Below are positions 10,453 through 22,081 of a stretch of DNA of 64,000 nt, piece after piece. This DNA comes from Cladobotryum mycophilum. Taxonomy: Eukaryota; Ascomycota; Sordariomycetes; Hypocreales; Hypocreaceae. The notes below the pieces were generated by a model. It did not search any database, had not been told where the DNA came from, and saw nothing but the letters and a program-made list of their open reading frames with translations. The stretch lies in contig CM071591.1 of assembly GCA_036429605.1 (NCBI GenBank), forward strand, positions 868,001 through 932,000, given 5' to 3'. The position numbers and the translations under genes are program-made. Every line of letters starts with the position of its first letter. The stretch's first letter is position 1.

Positions 10453-11994
10453 ATGTCACTTCGAATTGGCAGTCTGCGATGCCTTTTGGGCCCCTCCATC
10501 AGAGGTCAACAGCTCACCTGGAGCTCGAGGACATTGCGCCGGACATGCGCATTTCGAGCCTTTTCTGCAGGTTAGCAGTCCTGCACATTGTCCAAATGCA
10601 TAACGGACCAACGTGCTGACTTTATCAACCCCCCTATCTCAAGGCAGTCCCAGTTTCAGGAAGGAAAAGGAGACGTTTTCATCAGTAACCATTAGAGGAG
10701 AGGACTGCATAACCGCCAAGCCGTGGTTCAACGTGCCACCCAATATCATAGATGCAACATCTCGGCAGCTGCATCTCCAGCATGACCACCCCGTGTCCAT
10801 CACGCGGCAGATTATCCAGTCCAACTTTCCTGAGCCAACGTACAGGTACTACAACGAGTACAGCCCCGTTGTGTCGACGCACCAAAACTTTGACTCGCTG
10901 GGCTTCCCCGTCAACCACCCGGGGCGAGCTCTATCCGACACGTACTACCTCAATGACAAGCAGCTGTTGCGCACGCATACGAGTGCCCACCAGGCGGACA
11001 CCTTCCGTGCGAATGAGAGTGACGGGTACTTGATTTCAGCCGACGTCTATCGGAGGGATTCTATTGACCGAAGCCATTACCCCATCTTCCACCAGATGGA
11101 GGGTGCCAGGTCATGGGATCGCGACAAGGTTCCCAACGGGGACATTGCTGCGGCCGTGTTGGCGGACCTCGAGCGCCTCCCGAAGCACGATGTCGTGGTC
11201 GAGGACCCGAATCCCCCTATCCACCCGGAGAGGAACCCCTTCAGGAAGCTCATCACTCGGCGGCCGAAGCAGAAGCGATTGGGAAGCACCTGAAGAGATC
11301 GCTGGAGAATATGGTCGTCGACATCTTCACCAGGGCTAAGGCGGCCGCAGTCAAGGAGAATCCGAACTTTGTGGACGAGCCGTTGCGAATGCGGTGGGTT
11401 GAGGCCTACTTCCCCTTTACGAGCCCGTCTTGGGAGCTAGAGGTTTACTATGCAGGAGACTGGCTCGAAGTTCTTGGCTGTGGAGTGGTGAAGCAGGAGC
11501 TCTACATCAATGCGGGGGTGCCGTCTCAGCTAGGCTGGGCCTTTGGCATTGGCATCGACCGCATAGCCATGCTGCTCTTCAAGATTCCCGACATCCGACT
11601 CTTCTGGTCCAAAGACAAGCGGTTCCTGTCACAGTTTGAGGGTGTCTCGGATAACCCTGATACGCTCAAGCGCTTCGCAAACTTCTCCAAGCACCCGCCT
11701 TGCCCCAAGGACGTGTCCTTCTGGGTTAGCGGGACGTCTCCTGCAGGGGGCAACACCCATGGCACCTTTCACGAGAACGATGTCATGGAGTTGGTACGCA
11801 GCATAGGCGGTGACGTGGTCGAGGATGTGAGGCTCATCGACGAGTTCACCCATCCCAAGACGGGGCGCAAGAGCATGGCATACCGCATCATCTACCGCAG
11901 CCTCGAGCGAACACTAACTAACGAGGAGGCCAATAGGTACCACGAGAGGATCAAGAAGGCTTTGCAAAACACGCTTGGAGTCGAGCTCCGGTGA
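10453..11994 (+). CDS. Mitochondrial phenylalanyl-tRNA synthetase (one frame break)
   Basis: Monomeric class II enzyme that charges mitochondrial tRNA-Phe. Exon 1, 10453-10570, encodes an Arg-rich targeting peptide (MSLRIGSLRC and RTLRRTCAFRAFSA). Exon 2 starts at 10644 after a 73-nt intron with a GCTGAC branch site. Catalytic motifs: LLRTHTSAHQ, DSIDRSHYPIFHQMEG (motif 2) and GIGIDRIAMLLF (motif 3). The C-terminus is the ferredoxin-like anticodon-binding domain (DVRLIDEFTHPKTGRKSMAY). At 11236-11239 the frame breaks: a four-C run reads NPF then goes out of frame, while five C would read NPLQEAHHSAAEAEAIGKHL. Restored, the CDS is 1470 nt, 489 aa. Probably a sequencing indel. ATG 10453 is preferred over 10480 because only it gives the targeting peptide in frame. 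Confidence 0.92.
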
Positions 11995-14560
11995 AGCTAC
12001 GACGATGAGGGAGGGATGGGAGGGGGCGAAATGGAATGGAATGGGGGGATAAAGGTAGGGGGTAGGGGGCTTGGCAATTACGTTTTACGTTGAGCCGCAG
12101 CGGCGCGGAGTGTGGAGGAATAACTCAGTAGTAAGATACAAAGCACGAGCGATGGGCGGCTAAGCTGGACGGAAAGAGGGAGGGGGCAGGCTGTTTCATC
12201 GTCTATCCTGTCAAGAGAGATCTAAAACATTGGATTATCTGGGGTATTTTTGCGAGATGAGGCAGGATTTTCGTTGTATACTTAGATAGGGCTGTATAGC
12301 CTGTTGTTGGATCTGTACAAAAACTACGGCCATGGGCACGACGACCAATAGGCCAACTTTTGAGGCAACCAGGAAAACCGAAGAATGTTTAGGGGGATTT
12401 GTCTTTAATGTGCTTGGCTGAGACATTTGCCTCGCAATCAACCTATGGCGTTGCTGGCTATTACTCTTTTTTATGTTGCTGCGCCTCACTGGGATGGAGT
12501 CGATGGCGGTGATTTCTCACGGTGTTGATGCACGTCCGACGGGGTCCTATGTAGATGAAGAGGGGGGTTGAAAAGCAATGGCTAACAAATAAACGCCTCA
12601 CGGAGCAAGCATTCCTCATTAAAAAAAAAGTACAATATTTTGCCTCCCAACCTCCTCGAAAAACAAGATGTGATCAAAATACGCTTCTTTTTTTGGGAGG
12701 GATCCGAGGCGGAACGGGATAATCCCCAACGAGAGGGCGAGAGCTTGAATACGTGTTTGCCGCTGAGCGTTTGGGGTGGCTCGTTTTAATAAAGTGAGGC
12801 TCAGACTTTCTTCTTTCGGAACAGAATGAAGGGAAAGAAAAGAAAAGAAAAGGAGTGGAGTGAACAAACAAAGACTGGGGGGCACGTGGCTGGAGCAAAC
12901 AAGTTCAGTTCAGTGCAGTGCAGTTGACAGCTGAGGAGTGGTGTTCGGCAGTTGAATTGTTTGACAAATGATGATGCTTATTCAGCGGCATCTTCCTTGG
13001 TTTTTTTTGTTTGTTTTTTTCCTTTTTAGGTCCCCAAAATGATGATGTCAATGTAACCCAGCATTACTCCGTACTATAGGTTCATGTTGGCAAGTATGAG
13101 TAAGGTAAGTTTCTGTGATGCTGTAATGCTGTAGTAATACTGTAATACTCCCCCCTCCTCAAAAACAACTCCTTGATTAGAATGAGGTGAGAGTAAAAGA
13201 ATCAAGTGAGGAGTAAAAAGAAAAAAGTCCACAAATGGACACGTTGGCACTGTTCCTGTGACCCGTTGATTAATTAACTAATTAATTTATACACAATCAC
13301 ACAATTCAACCTTAACTCCGCCCATTTTGACATGTAGCGCAGCAAAAAAGATCCTACCTGTACTCACAGCTTTTGAGATTGTGTTTGCTCAAAAGCGTAG
13401 GTGGCATGGCATTCTCCGCGAAAAAGTACCTGGTACCTAACCTATAAGGTAGGTATAAGATCTAGTGGGCATTAATGAGCAAGGGTGTATGTGTGTGTGC
13501 ATGAGGCTAAATTGTTCGCAAACACAAATCCCATCCATCAGGGCTTCCAGAAGAGGCAACTAGGAACGAAGAGTAAGAAAAAAAGATGAGGTGCATTGGA
13601 ATTGGATTGGAATTGGATTAGGGTAGTATTCGCAAAATGCGAGTATCCCGAGACAAGCAAAAAAAGAACCATGGACGTATATGTCTTTGCTTGCGTCACG
13701 GGGGGAAAAGGAAATGAGCAAATAGAGAAACACAGCCTCTGGCTTTGCTCAGCATGACTTTCTGTTTGCTCCGTAAGACAAACAAAAACCATAAGAAAGA
13801 GGCGCTGCATTTTTTAATTGCCATGCTATCGAAAGAGAAAGAGGAAAAAGCGTGTGTGCTCTAGTCATCATCGAAAAAGCTGGCGTAATCTTTGATGTAA
13901 AACCACCTGGGCTGAGGAGAGAAGAAGTTTGCTGCTGCTGGTTTGTTTTCTCTCTCACCTGAGACCCCCCTTGTTGAATTCTTGTTGAATTCCCCCAGTC
14001 GGTTTGCGCCGCTGTGGCTAAGCTGGGCTGGGAGAGAGAAAGAACGCAAACAAAGTCCAGGGGGAGGGGGTGGGATGGGTGTGTGTTAAAAGGTTGTTTG
14101 AGAGTTTGATTTGCATTACGCACGCGTGCTAGATAACACCTTAATTATTGTGGGAATATGGGGGAGAAAATGAGTGAGAGCACTTGTAGTAGAGACGAGG
14201 CCCCCGGCCAGACGGGCGATGCAAAGAATAGTGTCACCTCAAGAAAAGGGCCATTGTCTTTGACGGGGACCTTGAAGATGCCGCTCAAACCGCTGTTAGG
14301 GTTTTGGGGGGGGTTGGATGTGATTGTCCCATTCGATCTATTCAACCCCCGCCTCGGAATGAAGAGTACCTAGAGAATGGAAGAGAAAGGCTCGGGTTGA
14401 AACGAGAAGCCTCGGCTGAATTACTTGTACGAGCAGATCGAAAGATCTAAAGATTAGAATTGGCTTAGAAGAAAAGGGAGGGAGCCTTAATAATCTCAGT
14501 AAAGTTTTTTTTTCATCAATAAGATTCCATCATGCATTGTCTTTTGTACATACTAATGCG

Positions 14561-14589
14561 ACACACACACACACACACACACACACACA
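14561..14589. repeat. (AC)n microsatellite
   Basis: About 14 AC dinucleotides. Confidence 0.9.
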
Positions 14590-15326
14590 GCCACTGTGAA
14601 AGACAACCCAAGACGGAGGCCATTTGGGGCCCAGGGCTTCTCATGGAAGGTTACAGTTACAGCTGGAGCATAAACAGCGCGCGATCGTTAGTACTGGCAA
14701 GCCCGTAGATGGAGCGAGAGGGAGCGAGAAAGCGAAGAGAGTGAGTTGAATGAATGAATAGAGGGTGGCGGGCCTTTAGCGCCCTGGCAGGTCTTGGGTA
14801 CCTGGATCAGCGACGACCAAGCACCTACCGGGCTACCTGTATGTACCTAGTAGTTGTACCTACAGCACAGCCCTGGATGGAGCCCTGCAAGTCCGGCCAG
14901 AATGATCAGTGCACGAGGTACCGCCAGCGCCAAGCATCCATTGGAAAGCAAATCGGTGGTGTGTGGGTGGCACGAATGCTAATCCATCCGTGGATCCCAT
15001 CCCCCCATGGCCGTGGTCATGGCATGGGTGAAGTGGGCGGGTTGAACATCAGGATATGGATGTCACCCTCCGGGGCGGAGCCAATCCGCTTCGATAACAA
15101 ACTTTCCCACCTTCCAAGCTTCTTAATAAAGGTTGCCCCATTCCGCATCTCCCAATCCATTCTCTCCCTCGATCAAACCAAAGTGCAACAACAGAAACAC
15201 ACAAGCATCTCAACAAACTCTTCATCTCGACTTCTTTCTACTTTTCTACATATTCCTTTGCCATTGCTTTCTTCAGTACATCAACTGAACTTTGTGTGCC
15301 AAGCCTACATCACCGATACCACAACA

Positions 15327-15363
15327 ACCAACCAACCAACCAACCAACCAACCAACCAACCAA
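15327..15363. repeat. (CCAA)n tetranucleotide repeat
   Basis: About nine CCAA units, 112 to 148 nt upstream of the calcipressin start and so probably in its 5' leader. Confidence 0.88.
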
Positions 15364-15474
15364 TCTACCTTATCCTACCTTTCGGTCTACTCCATACCGA
15401 CTCTTCATCTTGACGAGATAGAGATAGACACTACAACCCCTTCCACCAAAAGCATCAACATCAACATCATCATC

Positions 15475-16223
15475 ATGGACTCAACACCGCGTTCTTCACG
15501 ATCCTCCTCCATCGCCTCCTCCCGCAAGGTCAACCTCTCCCTCGACCTCTCCACATTGCCGCCGCTGGTCCAACCCACCCCACCTTCCAACACCCTCATC
15601 TTCACCAACCTGAACGATCTCAGCATCTTTCTGCCCGAGAACCTGCAGACCATTCGCGATCTCATTGCCCACACTGCAACGATCCATGCCTTCTCGCCCC
15701 TCAAGTCTTTCCGCCGCATCATCGTTTCCTTCTTCGAAACGGATTCCGCTATATCTGTACGGGGAATATGGGATGGTGAGGCCATCATGGGCGAGCGTGT
15801 GAGGGTCTACTTTGGCCAGCCTACCAATGTCGAGTCCAAACCCGAGCATCTGGCCCTCCCCGACGCTGGCAAGCTTTTCTTCATTTCCCCACCCCTAGCC
15901 CCCCTCATGGCTGGGAAGTCCGTCTTGAGGACGCCCCCAACAAGCAGGTCCATGCCGAGGATCTTGCCGACGCCCTAGCCAAGTTGCACAACCGTCCCGC
16001 GCCGGGTTGCGAATCTCCCATCACCCCTACCGATGGCCCCATCCGCACCCGAAGCCGCAGCTCAACCCTGATCTACAAGCCCGATCAAAGAAGCCCCGGT
16101 CTCCCTGCAGTCTTTGTCGAGGACATGACCGAGGAGCCGGTGGATATGAGCCCACTCGAGAGTTCAAAGCCAATCCTGGCGCACACCTCTCGACCACCCG
16201 TTGAGCTGATGCTCGACGCATGA
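15475..16223 (+). CDS. Calcipressin (RCAN, calcineurin regulator; one frame break)
   Basis: Binds and modulates calcineurin. Start MDSTPRSSRS at 15475. Residues 45-125 form the RRM-like fold (NTLIFTNLNDLSIF, then FSPLKSFRRIIVSFF and ERVRVYFGQ). The family hallmark, the FISPPxSPPxGW serine-proline box, is split by a frame break at about 15892-15895: observed four C, five C would read ISPPPSPPHGWEVRLEDAPN. The second frame carries on with VHAEDLADALAKLHNRP to the stop at 16221-16223, with LPAVFVEDM near the C-terminus as a possible docking motif. With one C restored the CDS is 750 nt, 249 aa, a normal fungal length. Single exon. The SP box is the GSK3-type phosphorylation site in relatives. Confidence 0.9.
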
Positions 16224-16897
16224 GCGATTAGGAATGACGGACAATGAATGTGATGGGGCAATGGGCATGGATTTGGTTCACTTTGGCGTTGATTGAGGGC
16301 AATATCTGAGACGATGGCGGTGTGGTCTAACAATGATCGTCTTCTTGTTTGTTAGGGTATTTCATCTTGAGGAGTGTACTGCATGGATTGGTCTGGGTCT
16401 TTGTATGGAGTTTGGGTTGTCTCGAGCCGTTGGTCTTCACTCATTGAAGACAAAAAAAATTGGCTGCTGTCTAGGAGTATAAGACAAATTAAGAACCATG
16501 GCATAGATAATTATAGCATCATCAGCCTTAATAGGTGTGGCTGTACGGAGTACAATATAAAGGGTTGTCATTTCAATGGCTTCGTCTACGATGACATGTA
16601 CTTGCTCAAAAGGTCCATTATTCTTTTTTACTACACCATCTAGAGAGTGAAAATATGAGCAACAAGTAATAGAATTACAATTGCAATGGTTTGGGTTGAT
16701 TGAAGCCTAATGTTCACTGTTATGTTGGAACGGATATTCCCCGGACTCAATAGTGGGATGGCGCCCCACATGAAGACCCTGCGATATGGTTATCGGCCTC
16801 GCTATCGTCCCACTGCCATTGACTTTGTGTCAGTTTTTTCTGAAAAAGCCCACCAACCAATTCACATCAGCCTTGTGCTAGACCAAGGCCTGCAGAT
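16224..16897. other. Intergenic region
   Basis: Between calcipressin and the Rrg9-like gene. AT-richer in the middle (16440-16700); no gene seen. Confidence 0.5.
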
Positions 16898-18055
16898 ATG
16901 AGCTGCTCCTGTCGCGCCGTCCCATGGAGGACTTTTATCCGAGGGCTCGCCCAAGTGCACAAGCTTGAGGCTTCGACTGTCCATCCGGCTCTCCAAATCC
17001 GCCCGGCCGCCTCTCGTTCTGGCCTTCCATGGGCTAGTTTGCGACAGAGTCGCGGGTTGCAGACTTCGCTGTGTAGGAGCCAGGATGCTGCTGCTGCTGC
17101 TGCGCCTGCACCTGAGCGTGATGATGCACAGCATGTTACGGAGGCTGCGGTGGCGGCGGGAGATGGAGTAGAGTCGCCACCTGGGGCCACCAAAACCGAG
17201 GAATCGACATTGGATGAGAGACCCAAAAAGAGGGGCAGAAAACCCAAGGCAGCTACGGAAGAGGCTACGAATAAATATGCCTTGGAGAAGAAGGGGAAGA
17301 AGAAGAGTGAGGCTACGGAAGCTACATGGCCGAAAGCGAAACGAGGCCGGCCACCAAAGGACAAATCCCAGAAGCCGGCCGAGGCAGACCGTTCCGCTAC
17401 AGCGGCGAAGGAACACGACGCCGAGAGCCCCAGGCCCAGGCGCGAGATGTGGCAGATCCAAAAGGCCGCACTCAAGGAAAAGTTCCCCGAGGGCTGGAAC
17501 CCGCGCAAGCGACTGTCGCCCGACGCCCTCACCGGGATCCGCGCCCTGAACGCTCAGTTCCCCGATGTCTACACGACGGAGGCGCTGGCTAATAAGTTCG
17601 AGATGTCGCCGGACGCTATACGGCGTATCCTGCGGAGCAAGTGGTCGCCGTCGGCGGAGGAGGAGCAGGGCAGGGAGGACAGGTGGTTCAGGCGCGGGCT
17701 GAGAGTGTGGGAGCAGAGGGCCGCGCTGGGGGTGAAGCCGCCCAAGAGGTGGAGGATGGAGGGCGTGGCGAGAGATCCGGGGTATCATGAGTGGAGCAAG
17801 AAAGTATCGCAGAGGGAGAGGGAGTGGGACGAGGGGGAGATTCGGAAGTATAGGGAGTATAGGGAGAAGGTGAAGAAGAGGGAGGGAGGGTATGAGAAGA
17901 AGGAGGGAGGCTACAAGAGGAGAGAGGGGAAATATGATAGGAGAGAGGGAAGTTATGAGAAGAGAGAGGAGAGTTATGAGAAGAGAGATGGAGGCTACGG
18001 GAAGAGAGATGGAGATTATGAGAAGAGGGAGGGAGGTTATGGGGAAAAGGAGTGA
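16898..18055 (+). CDS. Rrg9/neugrin-like mitochondrial protein with heptapeptide tail
   Basis: 385 residues in one exon. The N-terminus is Arg/Ser-rich without acidic residues for the first 20 (RAVPWRTFIRGL), consistent with mitochondrial import. Residues 75-180 are low complexity with two AT-hook-like motifs, KKRGRKPKA and AKRGRPPKD. The conserved core at about 185-260 matches the Neugrin/Rrg9 family: ALKEKFPEGWNPRKRLSPDA, FPDVYTTEALANKFEMSPDA and IRRILRSKW. In yeast, Rrg9 is needed for respiratory growth and mitochondrial DNA maintenance. After residue 326 the protein is eight copies of a charged heptapeptide ending EKE. The AT-hook-like segments could be basic linkers rather than DNA-binding. 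Start is the first ATG in frame. Confidence 0.85.
   Translation: MSCSCRAVPWRTFIRGLAQVHKLEASTVHPALQIRPAASRSGLPWASLRQSRGLQTSLCRSQDAAAAAAPAPERDDAQHVTEAAVAAGDGVESPPGATKTEESTLDERPKKRGRKPKAATEEATNKYALEKKGKKKSEATEATWPKAKRGRPPKDKSQKPAEADRSATAAKEHDAESPRPRREMWQIQKAALKEKFPEGWNPRKRLSPDALTGIRALNAQFPDVYTTEALANKFEMSPDAIRRILRSKWSPSAEEEQGREDRWFRRGLRVWEQRAALGVKPPKRWRMEGVARDPGYHEWSKKVSQREREWDEGEIRKYREYREKVKKREGGYEKKEGGYKRREGKYDRREGSYEKREESYEKRDGGYGKRDGDYEKREGGYGEKE
17876..18043 (+). repeat. Coding tandem repeat, 21 nt x 8
   Basis: Eight in-register 21-nt units encode [KR][KR][ED][GE]xY[EKDG], for example KREGGYE, RREGSYE and KRDGDYE, at the C-terminus of the Rrg9-like protein. Length is a multiple of three throughout. 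Confidence 0.92.
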
Positions 18056-18826
18056 TGGTTTAGGAAGAGGACGTGAGGTGGATGCGGGAGCTGTATGTAT
18101 GATATGAAGGTGTCATGTGTTGTGGGTGTATATATGTGTGTGGTTAAAAATGCATCTCAATTCAAACCTCGCATGCAAATTGAATGTAGTATGCATAAAC
18201 CTCCATGCCATGCAGTAGATCCGACATTCACCAGAGAATCAGTGGTTGGATAAGGATTCCAACTAAATAGCAAGTCTATTCTTATTACCGTCGTTGTTTC
18301 TTCGTCTAAAACAACCAGGGCGTTGCAGCAAGACATCGTCGAACCCGATCTCCGGTTCCACAGCGCCGGTGCGCCCAAAACTAGGGGTCAGGGGCTTTTT
18401 CTTCTTCCTTCTCTCTCTGCGCCTCCCAGCTCCCCTCCCCACACATGCAACACATGCTAAAACGTTTCTCATACACAACGAAACACACACCAAAAAAATC
18501 GGCCAGTTCCGTAGGAGCTTGCATGAGACAAATGCCACATTGAACACATATAGGCGATTGAAATCTCGTCTTTCGATCCATCTTGAGTTTTTCATTTCGT
18601 TTTATTTTTCATCCAGTTCGTCTTTTGTTTACATACTATTTTTATTTTGTGCAAGGGAAAGGACAGGTGTTCTTTGAGGTCTTCTAGAGACAGTTGCTAT
18701 TAACACGTACCTCGGTCGCTGCGTGCAAAAACCTCTCCAGTATCATCTCACGATCATATTCAATACAGACCAAATCAACTTGAGCTTGACAGGAAGTATT
18801 TTCTATCAAAATTCCCATCAATCAAA
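18056..18826. other. Intergenic region
   Basis: Contains pyrimidine-rich leader sequence upstream of the dehydrogenase gene. No gene supported. Confidence 0.5.
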
Positions 18827-19973
18827 ATGCCCATCGCGGAGGACTACAGTCGCCCTCCCCAGCGCGACTCCTGGTTCGCCCCTCTCTCCATCGACCTCCT
18901 TCTCAAGGTCCTCAACATCACCCTCTTCCACCCGTTCATCTGCTGGCTCATCCCGCTCTGCCTCCGCGCCCAGACGACCAGATGGGAGGCGCCCCCCATG
19001 ATCGCCGCCATCGCCTGGGCGGTATTCATCTCGCTGTGCTGGGTGGCCAGCGCGGTGAACCAGCGGATCGCGCATGGCCCGCCGAGGGAGGTGGACCTGG
19101 GCGAGGAGGTGATTGTGATCACGGGGGTGCGAGCGGGCTAGGCATGCTGGTGGCGGAGGTGTATGGGATGAGGGGCGCGAGCGTCGCGGTGCTGGATGTG
19201 AATGAGATGGAGAATGGGGAGGCGAGAGGGGTAACGTTTTATAAGTGTGATGTGAGCGACAAGGAGCAGATCGCCAAGGTCGCTTTGGAGATTGAAAAAG
19301 ATGTGAGTTGATCAATTATTTCGGGCGTTTATTTTACAGAGACAAGGTTTTGCTAATTATGTATTGGGCAAAGCTTGGAACACCTACCGTCCTCATCAAC
19401 AACGCAGCCATTGTCGTTGGGAAATCTCTCCTGGACCTCTCCACGGATGAGATTGAAAGGAGCATCTCCACCAACCTCCTCGGCCCCTTTTACTGCCTCA
19501 AGACGTTCCTCCCCGCCATTATCCGCAGCGGCAACGGCGGCACCATCGTCAACATCTCGTCCGTCATAGGCCACCTCGGGGCCGCGCAGCTGAGCGACTA
19601 CGCCGCCGCCAAAGCCGGCATCACGGCACTTCACAAGTCCCTGGCGGCGGAGCTGCGCGAGACGCACCCGGAGATCAGGACCGTGCTCATCACGCCGGGG
19701 CAGGTCAGCACGCCGCTCTTTTACGGGGTGCAGACGCCCAACAGCTTCTTCGCGCCCGTGGTCGAGCCCGTGGACGTGACGAGGGAGATTGTGGCGGCCA
19801 TTGACGGCGGGAAGGGCATCACGGCGGCCATGCCGTTTTACGCGAGGTGGGTGGACGTGTACAACGTGCTCCCCGTGGGGCTGCAGCTCATCGCCAGGAA
19901 GGTCGCCGGCGTGGACAGGGGGATGAGGACGTTTGTTGGGAGGAAAGGGGCGGAGGGGAGGAAGGTTAGGTAG
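18827..19973 (+). CDS. Membrane-anchored short-chain dehydrogenase/reductase (one frame break)
   Basis: Classical SDR, resembling retinol/17-beta-hydroxysteroid dehydrogenase-like fungal proteins; substrate unknown. Exons 18827-19302 and 19374-19973 (71-nt intron, branch TGCTAAT). The N-terminal 80 residues hold two hydrophobic segments, LLLKVLNITLFHPFICWLIP and MIAAIAWAVFISLCWVA, suggesting ER or lipid-droplet anchoring. Then come TGGASGLG (residues 99-106, cofactor), LINNAA, the catalytic Ser in NISSVIG, and YAAAK (Tyr235/Lys239). The frame breaks at 19123-19127: five G read TGVRAG-stop, while six G give TGGASGLGMLVAEVYGMRGA. Restored length is 358 aa. I infer a sequencing indel. Confidence 0.88.
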
Positions 19974-22081
19974 TAGAAGAAAGGCTGATGACGGCGCTGG
20001 CGCTGTGTTTGCAAATGAAAAATGTGAGGGGTATATTGCGTATCGTATCTTTTGCAGTCGTCTGTATATGAAATACTGGTAACTATAGAGGGCAGAATAT
20101 CACATCATCAGGCTATAATTGATAGAAGTTGGATCATCACAAATGATGCCTGTTGGTTTGCCCCTGTAAGAGTTGGTCTCCATACGTCAAACTAAACAGA
20201 ATAGTTGATGGGTTGGATGCTATTTTTTATCAAATGGAAGTGCTCTAAAAGTAACATGCTAGAAAAAGAAGAAGTCAATTTCCGAGTTGCTATAATAGTG
20301 AACTCGGAACGAGACTTGTCAAGGTGTAGTAGTAAAGTTACCTACACAAAAGGGGCCTGTTCTGGATATGCTCTTGAACATATGTTGGTGTGCTGTTGGC
20401 CCCCTTTTTTTGCCTTTCTGGTATCAATTCTAATAGAAAATGTCCATTTAATCACTCTAGTTAACAGAATGTTTGGTTCCGAATACTGAATAGCATGTTC
20501 TCACTATTCAAAACCTAGGGGTCTCTCGCAGAGGTATGCCGTGCTGAATATGGTTCTCACCAAGTATTGTAGATCCACAGTTGCATGATATCGTAGACGT
20601 CAAAATGATTGACTAGATCAATTTGTCTTTTCGACCTACTTAATAACGTCAGATTGATAAACGCGTATGGAAAACCATGTTAAGGCTGTCCTACTCTGCT
20701 GTCCTCCTGATTGCATCCGGTCCCGGGTAGCTAGATATAGCCAAGGATGATAATGAAAGTGTCCAGCATGGATATTACGAGAAAGGGTTGTTTGCTTTCT
20801 CGTATAGAGTGGAGCCCACCTTCTCTGCATTCGGATAGTAAAGGCCGATGGGAGGATGGGGTCTTATCATAGATATGCAGGAACCAAGCAGAAATTAGAT
20901 CCTTCCGGGCGGTTAAATTGGGAGATTAACGAGAGAAAGAGAGACAGAGAGTCTTGCTTACCCGCGTCCTACCCGTCTATTGTGTCGCCCTGCTTGTATT
21001 TTAAGCTTGTCAGTTAGTCGTCATTGAGTCCGGTCAGTCCACTTTGGAGGCATGGGTTGTATACAGGCTGTAGCAGCACGTTTGATTACACTCTCTTCCT
21101 CTGCGAAATAATTGCGCGCAAAGGATCATCTGTGCTTTTCCATCGCCGTCATCACAATTACTCTCGTTTTTGTTGTTGTTTCGCCTTTTACATTATTCCA
21201 AACGTTGAGAGAAGCCTTTGAACGTTCAATTCGTTTCCTTGGGCTTATAATTTGTTGTTGTTGCTTTGCGCTTTGGGACTTTTCCCGCCGCTGGGCTTGA
21301 CACTTTCCCTTGTCTCATGCTCATTTAACTACTGTTACTACGTTGGAATACGAACGAGAAGGATTTCCAAAGGCCAACGAAATTACATGTCATGTACGGA
21401 GCCGAAACGTCGTGACGATTGACTTTTTTGTGTTTTTATATTTCTCGTTTTTTTTGCTTTCTTTTTGGTTACAGCAGTTAGCAACGACGTGGAGAAAAGA
21501 GGAAGCACAGCAGAAGTAGGGCGGCTACTTACACATTCGTTTTTGTTTGTTTGTTTGTTTGCAGTGAATTGGGTAGTTTATTCTACTTGCCCGATTCTAT
21601 TTTCAGTGATTGGGACTTGCTCTTGCTCTGCTTGCTGTTGAATCAAGATTTAAGCGAAGCCTGTCAGGTTTGTAACTGCCAATTCATTCCCCCGTCATTT
21701 GGTCGCTCTTACTGACTGGCCTTGTCTCGTCAGATTCACTCATTCCTCCTGCTCACTCTTTCACTCTCTGACTCTCACTCACTCTCTCTTTCTTTCTCTC
21801 TCTCTCTCTCAAGAGAAGGGCTTGTGCTCAATTTTGCACGACACATTCTCTGGATCTTTCACTCTCTTTCACCAAAAAAAAAAAACAAGATTGTACTACC
21901 TTTTGGAATTAGACCCTGTGTCGCACATTTGCTTGAGTTTGCTTTGCGACATCTCGCTCGCGCAACTGTTTGCTTTCCGAGTCTCACCTTTTTTCCCTCA
22001 GCGCGAACCCTCGACAACTTAATCCCTGCAACTCTTGCTCACTCGTTTCAAGTCTGCGGTGCTTTGATTCACGCCTTCAAG
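19974..22081. other. 2.1-kb intergenic region and GH72 leader
   Basis: No gene seen from 19974 to about 21000. The last kilobase is increasingly T/C-rich, with a CT array at about 21763-21811, and is probably promoter and 5' UTR of the GH72 gene. Confidence 0.5.
21763..21811. repeat. CT-rich tract upstream of GH72 gene
   Basis: CTCT/TTTC low-complexity sequence about 270-320 nt before the ATG. Pyrimidine tracts of this sort are common in promoters and leaders of highly expressed fungal genes. Confidence 0.7.

Larger units (their letters stand above)
11995..15474. other. 3.5-kb gene-free interval
   Basis: Long interval between mitochondrial PheRS and calcipressin. Short open frames here have biased, non-conserved content (Ser/Phe/Lys-rich) and no recognisable motif. 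It holds an AC microsatellite, several A/G tracts and the calcipressin leader. No gene, tRNA or mobile element could be supported. Confidence 0.5.

Noticed and set aside
13749..14123. 124-codon minus-strand frame in the 3.5-kb gap
   Set aside because: No domain, no coding bias, and no splice-linked neighbours.
16862..17788. 308-codon minus-strand frame
   Set aside because: Antisense shadow of the Rrg9-like gene, which has the conserved neugrin core on the plus strand.
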